64,000 nucleotides of DNA from Brachyhypopomus gauderio (GCF_052324685.1 NW_027506980.1:1-64000), one strand, 5' to 3'. Positions 9,472-23,184 are shown, numbered from the stretch's first letter. Program-made: numbers and translations. The notes: generated by a model not told the origin, from the letters alone.

Positions 9472-9477
9472 AGAGAC
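9404..9477 (-). tRNA. tRNA-Asn-GTT: tRNA-Asn(GTT), copy 7, consensus
   Basis: All 74 nt match copy 1. Confidence 0.96.
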
Positions 9478-10628
9478 CAGATGCTTCTGTGCTTACATAG
9501 TTCTTCCTCAAAAGAAAAACCCAACAAGCACATTCCTCCTGTTTGCTGGCTTTTGATGAAATGAGCCAATGCATAAAGGATGCAACATCAAGGTCACTCA
9601 CACTTTTCTGCTAGCTTGTCTAAAATTTGCCCTTCCTTCAATTACTCACTTGTCAAGACCTGCAGGTCTTCAAACAAAAGGTCAGTTTGTAGACCCTTTT
9701 CCTGTCAAAGTTTTGATCCTTTTGTCCACCAGTCATCGGAATGTGTATGATTTTCACCAGTTTACACAGTGTAGCTCCCTTGCCTTCAGTTGCAGGGTTA
9801 TGTCCTCTTAGATATGACGCTTTTGAAATTATATGTGAAAATGCACCCAAAACCTATTCAAAACAGATTTGATGGAAGCACTGCAGGAGCTCTGCTCCAA
9901 GACGCATTTTGTCCAGAAAATGTGGTGTCATGAATGCATCCATATCACCAACACACATTTACAAACCAAACCATAGGCAATAAAATACATGAGTAAACTG
10001 ATTTGTGGACCTTTGTGGCACTTGGTACTGCTGAGATCAGGATCATTACAGAGTTCAGCAATCATTTTCCCAACTAGGTCATTGATACATTGGAATCCCC
10101 AATGTTTTCTGGAACAGAATATGCCTTTCGGATGAGAATAAAAAAAGACTTCAAGAACCAAAAAAGAAGTTAAGCTGCCTTCAGCTGATGTACTCAGACT
10201 AACGGGAAACACTTTAAATCCCAAGGTGAAATGCACATGGTCAAAATTTTATCAGGACAGAGTACATGTTTTACTTTGATATTAAGAGCGATCACTGGAT
10301 TGTCTTCCAGTAAATTAATGTTTTCTTCCGCTACAAAACGTTTTTTCAACAACTATAAAGAGGCTATGCAACGAAACTGAGCGGGGATGTCAAGTGCCTT
10401 TAATGGTACATTTTTGACCCCACTTCAAATGCTGCTGTTACCTGACCAGTTCGATTGTTAGTTTGCCAGATTCTCAATCTCTGGGATGTGAGATCATGCA
10501 CCAGGTTTAGTGAATGTTTAAGGGTGAAGGTCTTTAGTCTCTGCACAAATTCCACAAACATAGCTCAGGTCCTGCTCAACATGTCAACATGTGGCGACAG
10601 CAAGTGCTTTTGGGGTCCTACATAAAAC

Positions 10629-10701
10629 GCCCGGCTAGCTCAGTCGGTAGAGCATGAGACTCTTAATCTCAGGGTCGTGGGTTCGAGCCCCACGTTGGGC
10701 G
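10629..10701 (+). tRNA. tRNA-Lys-CTT: tRNA-Lys(CTT), copy 8, consensus
   Basis: All 73 nt match copy 1, with the -6T leader. Confidence 0.96.
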
Positions 10702-10790
10702 AGAGGCTGATTTGTTTGAGAGAAATGTTGAAATTTAGTTAATCTGTTTGCGCAAAATACGTCTAAAAAAGAAGAGAAAGGAACATACAT

Positions 10791-10817
10791 CGTCCCTGGG
10801 TGGGCTCGAACCACCAT

Positions 10818-10858
<41 letters not shown>

Positions 10859-10864
10859 AGAGAC
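10791..10864 (-). tRNA. tRNA-Asn-GTT: tRNA-Asn(GTT), copy 8, consensus
   Basis: All 74 nt match copy 1. Confidence 0.96.
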
Positions 10865-12015
10865 CAGATGCTTCTGTGCTTACATAGTTCTTCCTCAAAA
10901 GAAAAACCCAACAAGCACATTCCTCCTGTTTGCTGGCTTTTGATGAAATGAGCCAATGCATAAAGGATGCAACATCAAGGTCACTCACACTTTTCTGCTA
11001 GCTTGTCTAAAATTTGCCCTTCCTTCAATTACTCACTTGTCAAGACCTGCAGGTCTTCAAACAAAAGGTCAGTTTGTAGACCCTTTTCCTGTCAAAGTTT
11101 TGATCCTTTTGTCCACCAGTCATCGGAATGTGTATGATTTTCACCAGTTTACACAGTGTAGCTCCCTTGCCTTCAGTTGCAGGGTTATGTCCTCTTAGAT
11201 ATGACGCTTTTGAAATTATATGTGAAAATGCACCCAAAACCTATTCAAAACAGATTTGATGGAAGCACTGCAGGAGCTCTGCTCCAAGACGCATTTTGTC
11301 CAGAAAATGTGGTGTCATGAATGCATCCATATCACCAACACACATTTACAAACCAAACCATAGGCAATAAAATACATGAGTAAACTGATTTGTGGACCTT
11401 TGTGGCACTTGGTACTGCTGAGATCAGGATCATTACAGAGTTCAGCAATCATTTTCCCAACTAGGTCATTGATACATTGGAATCCCCAATGTTTTCTGGA
11501 ACAGAATATGCCTTTCGGATGAGAATAAAAAAAGACTTCAAGAACCAAAAAAGAAGTTAAGCTGCCTTCAGCTGATGTACTCAGACTAACGGGAAACACT
11601 TTAAATCCCAAGGTGAAATGCACATGGTCAAAATTTTATCAGGACAGAGTACATGTTTTACTTTGATATTAAGAGCGATCACTGGATTGTCTTCCAGTAA
11701 ATTAATGTTTTCTTCCGCTACAAAATGTTTTTTCAACAACTATAAAGAGGCTATGCAACGAAACTGAGCGGGGATGTCAAGTGCCTTTAATGGTACATTT
11801 TTGACCCCACTTCAAATGCTGCTGTTACCTGACCAGTTCGTTTGTTAGTTTGCCAGATTCTCAATCTCTGGGATGTGAGATCATGCACCAGGTTTAGTGA
11901 ATGTTTAAGGGTGAAGGTCTTTAGTCTCTGCACAAATTCCACAAACATAGCTCAGGTCCTGCTCAACATGTCAACATGTGGCGACAGCAAGTGCTTTTGG
12001 GGTCCTACAAAAAAC

Positions 12016-12088
12016 GTCCGGCTCGCTCAGTCGGTAGAGCATGAGACTCTTAATCTCAGGGTCGTGGGTTCGAGCCCCACGTTGGGCG
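12016..12088 (+). tRNA. tRNA-Lys-CTT: tRNA-Lys(CTT), copy 9, variant C2T + A9C
   Basis: Same two changes and -6A leader as copy 2. The upstream spacer has A745T, shared only with copy 14. Confidence 0.88.
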
Positions 12089-12177
12089 AGAGGCTGATTT
12101 GTTTGAGAGAAATGTTGAAATTTAGTTAATCTGTTTGCGCAAAATACGTCTAAAAAAGAAGAGAAAGGAACATACAT

Positions 12178-12204
12178 CGTCCCTGGGTGGGCTCGAACCA
12201 CCAT

Positions 12205-12245
<41 letters not shown>

Positions 12246-12251
12246 AGAGAC
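12178..12251 (-). tRNA. tRNA-Asn-GTT: tRNA-Asn(GTT), copy 9, consensus
   Basis: The gene is consensus. With copy 14 it is one of only two intact Asn genes paired with a C2T/A9C tRNA-Lys. Confidence 0.96.
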
Positions 12252-13402
12252 CAGATGCTTCTGTGCTTACATAGTTCTTCCTCAAAAGAAAAACCCAACA
12301 AGCACATTCCTCCTGTTTGCTGGCTTTTGATGAAATGAGCCAATGCATAAAGGATGCAACATCAAGGTCACTCACACTTTTCTGCTAGCTTGTCTAAAAT
12401 TTGCCCTTCCTTCAATTACTCACTTGTCAAGACCTGCAGGTCTTCAAACAAAAGGTCAGTTTGTAGACCCTTTTCCTGTCAAAGTTTTGATCCTTTTGTC
12501 CACCAGTCATCGGAATGTGTATGATTTTCACCAGTTTACACAGTGTAGCTCCCTTGCCTTCAGTTGCAGGGTTATGTCCTCTTAGATATGACGCTTTTGA
12601 AATTATATGTGAAAATGCACCCAAAACCTATTCAAAACAGATTTGATGGAAGCACTGCAGGAGCTCTGCTCCAAGACGCATTTTGTCCAGAAAATGTGGT
12701 GTCATGAATGCATCCATATCACCAACACACATTTACAAACCAAACCATAGGCAATAAAATACATGAGTAAACTGATTTGTGGACCTTTGTGGCACTTGGT
12801 ACTGCTGAGATCAGGATCATTACAGAGTTCAGCAATCATTTTCCCAACTAGGTCATTGATACATTGGAATCCCCAATGTTTTCTGGAACAGAATATGCCT
12901 TTCGGATGAGAATAAAAAAAGACTTCAAGAACCAAAAAAGAAGTTAAGCTGCCTTCAGCTGATGTACTCAGACTAACGGGAAACACTTTAAATCCCAAGG
13001 TGAAATGCACATGGTCAAAATTTTATCAGGACAGAGTACATGTTTTACTTTGATATTAAGAGCGATCACTGGATTGTCTTCCAGTAAATTAATGTTTTCT
13101 TCCGCTACAAAACGTTTTTTCAACAACTATAAAGAGGCTATGCAACGAAACTGAGCGGGGATGTCAAGTGCCTTTAATGGTACATTTTTGACCCCACTTC
13201 AAATGCTGCTGTTACCTGACCAGTTCGATTGTTAGTTTGCCAGATTCTCAATCTCTGGGATGTGAGATCATGCACCAGGTTTAGTGAATGTTTAAGGGTG
13301 AAGGTCTTTAGTCTCTGCACAAATTCCACAAACATAGCTCAGGTCCTGCTCAACATGTCAACATGTGGCGACAGCAAGTGCTTTTGGGGTCCTACAAAAA
13401 AC

Positions 13403-13475
13403 GTCCGGCTCGCTCAGTCGGTAGAGCATGAGACTCTTAATCTCAGGGTCGTGGGTTCGAGCCCCACGTTGGGCG
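13403..13475 (+). tRNA. tRNA-Lys-CTT: tRNA-Lys(CTT), copy 10, variant C2T + A9C
   Basis: Same two changes and -6A leader as copy 2. Confidence 0.88.
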
Positions 13476-13564
13476 AGAGGCTGATTTGTTTGAGAGAAAT
13501 GTTGAAATTTAGTTAATCTGTTTGCGCAAAATACGTCTAAAAAAGAAGAGAAAGGAACATACAT

Positions 13565-13638
13565 CGTCCCTGGGTGGGCTCGAACCACCATCCTTTCGGT
13601 TAACAGCCGAACACGCTAACCGATTGCGCCACAGAGAC
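13565..13638 (-). tRNA. tRNA-Asn-GTT: tRNA-Asn(GTT), copy 10, variant C25T
   Basis: C25T changes the G10-C25 D-stem pair to a G-T wobble, which many functional tRNAs tolerate. Confidence 0.92.
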
Positions 13639-14789
13639 CAGATGCTTCTGTGCTTACATAGTTCTTCCTCAAAAGAAAAACCCAACAAGCACATTCCTCC
13701 TGTTTGCTGGCTTTTGATGAAATGAGCCAATGCATAAAGGATGCAACATCAAGGTCACTCACACTTTTCTGCTAGCTTGTCTAAAATTTGCCCTTCCTTC
13801 AATTACTCACTTGTCAAGACCTGCAGGTCTTCAAACAAAAGGTCAGTTTGTAGACCCTTTTCCTGTCAAAGTTTTGATCCTTTTGTCCACCAGTCATCGG
13901 AATGTGTATGATTTTCACCAGTTTACACAGTGTAGCTCCCTTGCCTTCAGTTGCAGGGTTATGTCCTCTTAGATATGACGCTTTTGAAATTATATGTGAA
14001 AATGCACCCAAAACCTATTCAAAACAGATTTGATGGAAGCACTGCAGGAGCTCTGCTCCAAGACGCATTTTGTCCAGAAAATGTGGTGTCATGAATGCAT
14101 CCATATCACCAACACACATTTACAAACCAAACCATAGGCAATAAAATACATGAGTAAACTGATTTGTGGACCTTTGTGGCACTTGGTACTGCTGAGATCA
14201 GGATCATTACAGAGTTCAGCAATCATTTTCCCAACTAGGTCATTGATACATTGGAATCCCCAATGTTTTCTGGAACAGAATATGCCTTTCGGATGAGAAT
14301 AAAAAAAGACTTCAAGAACCAAAAAAGAAGTTAAGCTGCCTTCAGCTGATGTACTCAGACTAACGGGAAACACTTTAAATCCCAAGGTGAAATGCACATG
14401 GTCAAAATTTTATCAGGACAGAGTACATGTTTTACTTTGATATTAAGAGCGATCACTGGATTGTCTTCCAGTAAATTAATGTTTTCTTCCGCTACAAAAT
14501 GTTTTTTCAACAACTATAAAGAGGCTATGCAACGAAACTGAGCGGGGATGTCAAGTGCCTTTAATGGTACATTTTTGACCCCACTTCAAATGCTGCTGTT
14601 ACCTGACCAGTTCGATTGTTAGTTTGCCAGATTCTCAATCTCTGGGATGTGAGATCATGCACCAGGTTTAGTGAATGTTTAAGGGTGAAGGTCTTTAGTC
14701 TCTGCACAAATTCCACAAACATAGCTCAGGTCCTGCTCAACATGTCAACATGTGGCGACAGCAAGTGCTTTTGGGGTCCTACAAAAAAC

Positions 14790-14862
14790 GTCCGGCTCGC
14801 TCAGTCGGTAGAGCATGAGACTCTTAATCTCAGGGTCGTGGGTTCGAGCCCCACGTTGGGCG
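14790..14862 (+). tRNA. tRNA-Lys-CTT: tRNA-Lys(CTT), copy 11, variant C2T + A9C
   Basis: Same two changes and -6A leader as copy 2. The unit has T at phase 630. Confidence 0.88.
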
Positions 14863-14951
14863 AGAGGCTGATTTGTTTGAGAGAAATGTTGAAATTTAGT
14901 TAATCTGTTTGCGCAAAATACGTCTAAAAAAGAAGAGAAAGGAACATACAT

Positions 14952-15025
14952 CGTCCCTGGGTGGGCTCGAACCACCATCCTTTCGGTTAACAGCCGAACA
15001 CGCTAACCGATTGCGCCACAGAGAC
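14952..15025 (-). tRNA. tRNA-Asn-GTT: tRNA-Asn(GTT), copy 11, variant C25T
   Basis: D-stem wobble G10-T25 as in copy 10, otherwise consensus. Confidence 0.92.
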
Positions 15026-16176
15026 CAGATGCTTCTGTGCTTACATAGTTCTTCCTCAAAAGAAAAACCCAACAAGCACATTCCTCCTGTTTGCTGGCTT
15101 TTGATGAAATGAGCCAATGCATAAAGGATGCAACATCAAGGTCACTCACACTTTTCTGCTAGCTTGTCTAAAATTTGCCCTTCCTTCAATTACTCACTTG
15201 TCAAGACCTGCAGGTCTTCAAACAAAAGGTCAGTTTGTAGACCCTTTTCCTGTCAAAGTTTTGATCCTTTTGTCCACCAGTCATCGGAATGTGTATGATT
15301 TTCACCAGTTTACACAGTGTAGCTCCCTTGCCTTCAGTTGCAGGGTTATGTCCTCTTAGATATGACGCTTTTGAAATTATATGTGAAAATGCACCCAAAA
15401 CCTATTCAAAACAGATTTGATGGAAGCACTGCAGGAGCTCTGCTCCAAGACGCATTTTGTCCAGAAAATGTGGTGTCATGAATGCATCCATATCACCAAC
15501 ACACATTTACAAACCAAACCATAGGCAATAAAATACATGAGTAAACTGATTTGTGGACCTTTGTGGCACTTGGTACTGCTGAGATCAGGATCATTACAGA
15601 GTTCAGCAATCATTTTCCCAACTAGGTCATTGATACATTGGAATCCCCAATGTTTTCTGGAACAGAATATGCCTTTCGGATGAGAATAAAAAAAGACTTC
15701 AAGAACCAAAAAAGAAGTTAAGCTGCCTTCAGCTGATGTACTCAGACTAACGGGAAACACTTTAAATCCCAAGGTGAAATGCACATGGTCAAAATTTTAT
15801 CAGGACAGAGTACATGTTTTACTTTGATATTAAGAGCGATCACTGGATTGTCTTCCAGTAAATTAATGTTTTCTTCCGCTACAAAATGTTTTTTCAACAA
15901 CTATAAAGAGGCTATGCAACGAAACTGAGCGGGGATGTCAAGTGCCTTTAATGGTACATTTTTGACCCCACTTCAAATGCTGCTGTTACCTGACCAGTTC
16001 GATTGTTAGTTTGCCAGATTCTCAATCTCTGGGATGTGAGATCATGCACCAGGTTTAGTGAATGTTTAAGGGTGAAGGTCTTTAGTCTCTGCACAAATTC
16101 CACAAACATAGCTCAGGTCCTGCTCAACATGTCAACATGTGGCGACAGCAAGTGCTTTTGGGGTCCTACATGAAAC

Positions 16177-16249
16177 GCCCGGCTAGCTCAGTCGGTAGAG
16201 CATGAGACTCTTAATCTCAGGGTCGTGGGTTCGAGCCCCACGTTGGGCG
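16177..16249 (+). tRNA. tRNA-Lys-CTT: tRNA-Lys(CTT), copy 12, consensus
   Basis: The gene body is consensus. The leader carries an A to G change at -5 that is unique in the window. Confidence 0.96.
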
Positions 16250-16338
16250 AGAGGCTGATTTGTTTGAGAGAAATGTTGAAATTTAGTTAATCTGTTTGCG
16301 CAAAATACGTCTAAAAAAGAAGAGAAAGGAACATACAT

Positions 16339-16365
16339 CGTCCCTGGGTGGGCTCGAACCACCAT

Positions 16366-16406
<41 letters not shown>

Positions 16407-16412
16407 AGAGAC
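16339..16412 (-). tRNA. tRNA-Asn-GTT: tRNA-Asn(GTT), copy 12, consensus
   Basis: All 74 nt match copy 1. Confidence 0.96.
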
Positions 16413-17563
16413 CAGATGCTTCTGTGCTTACATAGTTCTTCCTCAAAAGAAAAACCCAACAAGCACATTCCTCCTGTTTGCTGGCTTTTGATGAAATGAG
16501 CCAATGCATAAAGGATGCAACATCAAGGTCACTCACACTTTTCTGCTAGCTTGTCTAAAATTTGCCCTTCCTTCAATTACTCACTTGTCAAGACCTGCAG
16601 GTCTTCAAACAAAAGGTCAGTTTGTAGACCCTTTTCCTGTCAAAGTTTTGATCCTTTTGTCCACCAGTCATCGGAATGTGTATGATTTTCACCAGTTTAC
16701 ACAGTGTAGCTCCCTTGCCTTCAGTTGCAGGGTTATGTCCTCTTAGATATGACGCTTTTGAAATTATATGTGAAAATGCACCCAAAACCTATTCAAAACA
16801 GATTTGATGGAAGCACTGCAGGAGCTCTGCTCCAAGACGCATTTTGTCCAGAAAATGTGGTGTCATGAATGCATCCATATCACCAACACACATTTACAAA
16901 CCAAACCATAGGCAATAAAATACATGAGTAAACTGATTTGTGGACCTTTGTGGCACTTGGTACTGCTGAGATCAGGATCATTACAGAGTTCAGCAATCAT
17001 TTTCCCAACTAGGTCATTGATACATTGGAATCCCCAATGTTTTCTGGAACAGAATATGCCTTTCGGATGAGAATAAAAAAAGACTTCAAGAACCAAAAAA
17101 GAAGTTAAGCTGCCTTCAGCTGATGTACTCAGACTAACGGGAAACACTTTAAATCCCAAGGTGAAATGCACATGGTCAAAATTTTATCAGGACAGAGTAC
17201 ATGTTTTACTTTGATATTAAGAGCGATCACTGGATTGTCTTCCAGTAAATTAATGTTTTCTTCCGCTACAAAACGTTTTTTCAACAACTATAAAGAGGCT
17301 ATGCAACGAAACTGAGCGGGGATGTCAAGTGCCTTTAATGGTACATTTTTGACCCCACTTCAAATGCTGCTGTTACCTGACCAGTTCGATTGTTAGTTTG
17401 CCAGATTCTCAATCTCTGGGATGTGAGATCATGCACCAGGTTTAGTGAATGTTTAAGGGTGAAGGTCTTTAGTCTCTGCACAAATTCCACAAACATAGCT
17501 CAGGTCCTGCTCAACATGTCAACATGTGGCGACAGCAAGTGCTTTTGGGGTCCTACATAAAAC

Positions 17564-17636
17564 GCCCGGCTAGCTCAGTCGGTAGAGCATGAGACTCTTA
17601 ATCTCAGGGTCGTGGGTTCGAGCCCCACGTTGGGCG
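17564..17636 (+). tRNA. tRNA-Lys-CTT: tRNA-Lys(CTT), copy 13, consensus
   Basis: All 73 nt match copy 1, with the -6T leader. Confidence 0.96.
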
Positions 17637-17725
17637 AGAGGCTGATTTGTTTGAGAGAAATGTTGAAATTTAGTTAATCTGTTTGCGCAAAATACGTCTA
17701 AAAAAGAAGAGAAAGGAACATACAT

Positions 17726-17752
17726 CGTCCCTGGGTGGGCTCGAACCACCAT

Positions 17753-17793
<41 letters not shown>

Positions 17794-17799
17794 AGAGAC
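17726..17799 (-). tRNA. tRNA-Asn-GTT: tRNA-Asn(GTT), copy 13, consensus, changed -2 leader base
   Basis: The gene body is consensus with the A1157T leader marker. Confidence 0.96.
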
Positions 17800-18950
17800 C
17801 TGATGCTTCTGTGCTTACATAGTTCTTCCTCAAAAGAAAAACCCAACAAGCACATTCCTCCTGTTTGCTGGCTTTTGATGAAATGAGCCAATGCATAAAG
17901 GATGCAACATCAAGGTCACTCACACTTTTCTGCTAGCTTGTCTAAAATTTGCCCTTCCTTCAATTACTCACTTGTCAAGACCTGCAGGTCTTCAAACAAA
18001 AGGTCAGTTTGTAGACCCTTTTCCTGTCAAAGTTTTGATCCTTTTGTCCACCAGTCATCGGAATGTGTATGATTTTCACCAGTTTACACAGTGTAGCTCC
18101 CTTGCCTTCAGTTGCAGGGTTATGTCCTCTTAGATATGACGCTTTTGAAATTATATGTGAAAATGCACCCAAAACCTATTCAAAACAGATTTGATGGAAG
18201 CACTGCAGGAGCTCTGCTCCAAGACGCATTTTGTCCAGAAAATGTGGTGTCATGAATGCATCCATATCACCAACACACATTTACAAACCAAACCATAGGC
18301 AATAAAATACATGAGTAAACTGATTTGTGGACCTTTGTGGCACTTGGTACTGCTGAGATCAGGATCATTACAGAGTTCAGCAATCATTTTCCCAACTAGG
18401 TCATTGATACATTGGAATCCCCAATGTTTTCTGGAACAGAATATGCCTTTCGGATGAGAATAAAAAAAGACTTCAAGAACCAAAAAAGAAGTTAAGCTGC
18501 CTTCAGCTGATGTACTCAGACTAACGGGAAACACTTTAAATCCCAAGGTGAAATGCACATGGTCAAAATTTTATCAGGACAGAGTACATGTTTTACTTTG
18601 ATATTAAGAGCGATCACTGGATTGTCTTCCAGTAAATTAATGTTTTCTTCCGCTACAAAATGTTTTTTCAACAACTATAAAGAGGCTATGCAACGAAACT
18701 GAGCGGGGATGTCAAGTGCCTTTAATGGTACATTTTTGACCCCACTTCAAATGCTGCTGTTACCTGACCAGTTCGTTTGTTAGTTTGCCAGATTCTCAAT
18801 CTCTGGGATGTGAGATCATGCACCAGGTTTAGTGAATGTTTAAGGGTGAAGGTCTTTAGTCTCTGCACAAATTCCACAAACATAGCTCAGGTCCTGCTCA
18901 ACATGTCAACATGTGGCGACAGCAAGTGCTTTTGGGGTCCTACAAAAAAC

Positions 18951-19023
18951 GTCCGGCTCGCTCAGTCGGTAGAGCATGAGACTCTTAATCTCAGGGTCGT
19001 GGGTTCGAGCCCCACGTTGGGCG
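18951..19023 (+). tRNA. tRNA-Lys-CTT: tRNA-Lys(CTT), copy 14, variant C2T + A9C
   Basis: Same two changes and -6A leader as copy 2. It shares A745T and T630 with copy 9, so the two are probably duplicates five units apart. Confidence 0.88.
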
Positions 19024-19112
19024 AGAGGCTGATTTGTTTGAGAGAAATGTTGAAATTTAGTTAATCTGTTTGCGCAAAATACGTCTAAAAAAGAAGAGAA
19101 AGGAACATACAT

Positions 19113-19139
19113 CGTCCCTGGGTGGGCTCGAACCACCAT

Positions 19140-19180
<41 letters not shown>

Positions 19181-19186
19181 AGAGAC
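19113..19186 (-). tRNA. tRNA-Asn-GTT: tRNA-Asn(GTT), copy 14, consensus
   Basis: All 74 nt match copy 1. Confidence 0.96.
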
Positions 19187-20337
19187 CAGATGCTTCTGTG
19201 CTTACATAGTTCTTCCTCAAAAGAAAAACCCAACAAGCACATTCCTCCTGTTTGCTGGCTTTTGATGAAATGAGCCAATGCATAAAGGATGCAACATCAA
19301 GGTCACTCACACTTTTCTGCTAGCTTGTCTAAAATTTGCCCTTCCTTCAATTACTCACTTGTCAAGACCTGCAGGTCTTCAAACAAAAGGTCAGTTTGTA
19401 GACCCTTTTCCTGTCAAAGTTTTGATCCTTTTGTCCACCAGTCATCGGAATGTGTATGATTTTCACCAGTTTACACAGTGTAGCTCCCTTGCCTTCAGTT
19501 GCAGGGTTATGTCCTCTTAGATATGACGCTTTTGAAATTATATGTGAAAATGCACCCAAAACCTATTCAAAACAGATTTGATGGAAGCACTGCAGGAGCT
19601 CTGCTCCAAGACGCATTTTGTCCAGAAAATGTGGTGTCATGAATGCATCCATATCACCAACACACATTTACAAACCAAACCATAGGCAATAAAATACATG
19701 AGTAAACTGATTTGTGGACCTTTGTGGCACTTGGTACTGCTGAGATCAGGATCATTACAGAGTTCAGCAATCATTTTCCCAACTAGGTCATTGATACATT
19801 GGAATCCCCAATGTTTTCTGGAACAGAATATGCCTTTCGGATGAGAATAAAAAAAGACTTCAAGAACCAAAAAAGAAGTTAAGCTGCCTTCAGCTGATGT
19901 ACTCAGACTAACGGGAAACACTTTAAATCCCAAGGTGAAATGCACATGGTCAAAATTTTATCAGGACAGAGTACATGTTTTACTTTGATATTAAGAGCGA
20001 TCACTGGATTGTCTTCCAGTAAATTAATGTTTTCTTCCGCTACAAAACGTTTTTTCAACAACTATAAAGAGGCTATGCAACGAAACTGAGCGGGGATGTC
20101 AAGTGCCTTTAATGGTACATTTTTGACCCCACTTCAAATGCTGCTGTTACCTGACCAGTTCGATTGTTAGTTTGCCAGATTCTCAATCTCTGGGATGTGA
20201 GATCATGCACCAGGTTTAGTGAATGTTTAAGGGTGAAGGTCTTTAGTCTCTGCACAAATTCCACAAACATAGCTCAGGTCCTGCTCAACATGTCAACATG
20301 TGGCGACAGCAAGTGCTTTTGGGGTCCTACAAAAAAC

Positions 20338-20410
20338 GTCCGGCTCGCTCAGTCGGTAGAGCATGAGACTCTTAATCTCAGGGTCGTGGGTTCGAGCCCC
20401 ACGTTGGGCG
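20338..20410 (+). tRNA. tRNA-Lys-CTT: tRNA-Lys(CTT), copy 15, variant C2T + A9C
   Basis: Same two changes and -6A leader as copy 2. It opens the two-unit alternating block. Confidence 0.88.
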
Positions 20411-20499
20411 AGAGGCTGATTTGTTTGAGAGAAATGTTGAAATTTAGTTAATCTGTTTGCGCAAAATACGTCTAAAAAAGAAGAGAAAGGAACATACAT

Positions 20500-20573
20500 C
20501 GTCCCTGGGTGGGCTCGAACCACCATCCTTTCGGTTAACAGCCGAACACGCTAACCGATTGCGCCACAGAGAC
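20500..20573 (-). tRNA. tRNA-Asn-GTT: tRNA-Asn(GTT), copy 15, variant C25T
   Basis: D-stem wobble G10-T25, otherwise consensus. Confidence 0.92.
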
Positions 20574-21724
20574 CAGATGCTTCTGTGCTTACATAGTTCT
20601 TCCTCAAAAGAAAAACCCAACAAGCACATTCCTCCTGTTTGCTGGCTTTTGATGAAATGAGCCAATGCATAAAGGATGCAACATCAAGGTCACTCACACT
20701 TTTCTGCTAGCTTGTCTAAAATTTGCCCTTCCTTCAATTACTCACTTGTCAAGACCTGCAGGTCTTCAAACAAAAGGTCAGTTTGTAGACCCTTTTCCTG
20801 TCAAAGTTTTGATCCTTTTGTCCACCAGTCATCGGAATGTGTATGATTTTCACCAGTTTACACAGTGTAGCTCCCTTGCCTTCAGTTGCAGGGTTATGTC
20901 CTCTTAGATATGACGCTTTTGAAATTATATGTGAAAATGCACCCAAAACCTATTCAAAACAGATTTGATGGAAGCACTGCAGGAGCTCTGCTCCAAGACG
21001 CATTTTGTCCAGAAAATGTGGTGTCATGAATGCATCCATATCACCAACACACATTTACAAACCAAACCATAGGCAATAAAATACATGAGTAAACTGATTT
21101 GTGGACCTTTGTGGCACTTGGTACTGCTGAGATCAGGATCATTACAGAGTTCAGCAATCATTTTCCCAACTAGGTCATTGATACATTGGAATCCCCAATG
21201 TTTTCTGGAACAGAATATGCCTTTCGGATGAGAATAAAAAAAGACTTCAAGAACCAAAAAAGAAGTTAAGCTGCCTTCAGCTGATGTACTCAGACTAACG
21301 GGAAACACTTTAAATCCCAAGGTGAAATGCACATGGTCAAAATTTTATCAGGACAGAGTACATGTTTTACTTTGATATTAAGAGCGATCACTGGATTGTC
21401 TTCCAGTAAATTAATGTTTTCTTCCGCTACAAAACGTTTTTTCAACAACTATAAAGAGGCTATGCAACGAAACTGAGCGGGGATGTCAAGTGCCTTTAAT
21501 GGTACATTTTTGACCCCACTTCAAATGCTGCTGTTACCTGACCAGTTCGATTGTTAGTTTGCCAGATTCTCAATCTCTGGGATGTGAGATCATGCACCAG
21601 GTTTAGTGAATGTTTAAGGGTGAAGGTCTTTAGTCTCTGCACAAATTCCACAAACATAGCTCAGGTCCTGCTCAACATGTCAACATGTGGCGACAGCAAG
21701 TGCTTTTGGGGTCCTACATAAAAC

Positions 21725-21797
21725 GCCCGGCTAGCTCAGTCGGTAGAGCATGAGACTCTTAATCTCAGGGTCGTGGGTTCGAGCCCCACGTTGGGCG
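21725..21797 (+). tRNA. tRNA-Lys-CTT: tRNA-Lys(CTT), copy 16, consensus
   Basis: All 73 nt match copy 1, with the -6T leader. Confidence 0.96.
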
Positions 21798-21886
21798 AGA
21801 GGCTGATTTGTTTGAGAGAAATGTTGAAATTTAGTTAATCTGTTTGCGCAAAATACGTCTAAAAAAGAAGAGAAAGGAACATACAT

Positions 21887-21913
21887 CGTCCCTGGGTGGG
21901 CTCGAACCACCAT

Positions 21914-21954
<41 letters not shown>

Positions 21955-21960
21955 AGAGAC
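21887..21960 (-). tRNA. tRNA-Asn-GTT: tRNA-Asn(GTT), copy 16, consensus, changed -2 leader base
   Basis: The gene body is consensus with the A1157T leader marker. Confidence 0.96.
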
Positions 21961-23111
21961 CTGATGCTTCTGTGCTTACATAGTTCTTCCTCAAAAGAAA
22001 AACCCAACAAGCACATTCCTCCTGTTTGCTGGCTTTTGATGAAATGAGCCAATGCATAAAGGATGCAACATCAAGGTCACTCACACTTTTCTGCTAGCTT
22101 GTCTAAAATTTGCCCTTCCTTCAATTACTCACTTGTCAAGACCTGCAGGTCTTCAAACAAAAGGTCAGTTTGTAGACCCTTTTCCTGTCAAAGTTTTGAT
22201 CCTTTTGTCCACCAGTCATCGGAATGTGTATGATTTTCACCAGTTTACACAGTGTAGCTCCCTTGCCTTCAGTTGCAGGGTTATGTCCTCTTAGATATGA
22301 CGCTTTTGAAATTATATGTGAAAATGCACCCAAAACCTATTCAAAACAGATTTGATGGAAGCACTGCAGGAGCTCTGCTCCAAGACGCATTTTGTCCAGA
22401 AAATGTGGTGTCATGAATGCATCCATATCACCAACACACATTTACAAACCAAACCATAGGCAATAAAATACATGAGTAAACTGATTTGTGGACCTTTGTG
22501 GCACTTGGTACTGCTGAGATCAGGATCATTACAGAGTTCAGCAATCATTTTCCCAACTAGGTCATTGATACATTGGAATCCCCAATGTTTTCTGGAACAG
22601 AATATGCCTTTCGGATGAGAATAAAAAAAGACTTCAAGAACCAAAAAAGAAGTTAAGCTGCCTTCAGCTGATGTACTCAGACTAACGGGAAACACTTTAA
22701 ATCCCAAGGTGAAATGCACATGGTCAAAATTTTATCAGGACAGAGTACATGTTTTACTTTGATATTAAGAGCGATCACTGGATTGTCTTCCAGTAAATTA
22801 ATGTTTTCTTCCGCTACAAAACGTTTTTTCAACAACTATAAAGAGGCTATGCAACGAAACTGAGCGGGGATGTCAAGTGCCTTTAATGGTACATTTTTGA
22901 CCCCACTTCAAATGCTGCTGTTACCTGACCAGTTCGATTGTTAGTTTGCCAGATTCTCAATCTCTGGGATGTGAGATCATGCACCAGGTTTAGTGAATGT
23001 TTAAGGGTGAAGGTCTTTAGTCTCTGCACAAATTCCACAAACATAGCTCAGGTCCTGCTCAACATGTCAACATGTGGCGACAGCAAGTGCTTTTGGGGTC
23101 CTACAAAAAAC

Positions 23112-23184
23112 GTCCGGCTCGCTCAGTCGGTAGAGCATGAGACTCTTAATCTCAGGGTCGTGGGTTCGAGCCCCACGTTGGGCG
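23112..23184 (+). tRNA. tRNA-Lys-CTT: tRNA-Lys(CTT), copy 17, variant C2T + A9C
   Basis: Same two changes and -6A leader as copy 2. Confidence 0.88.
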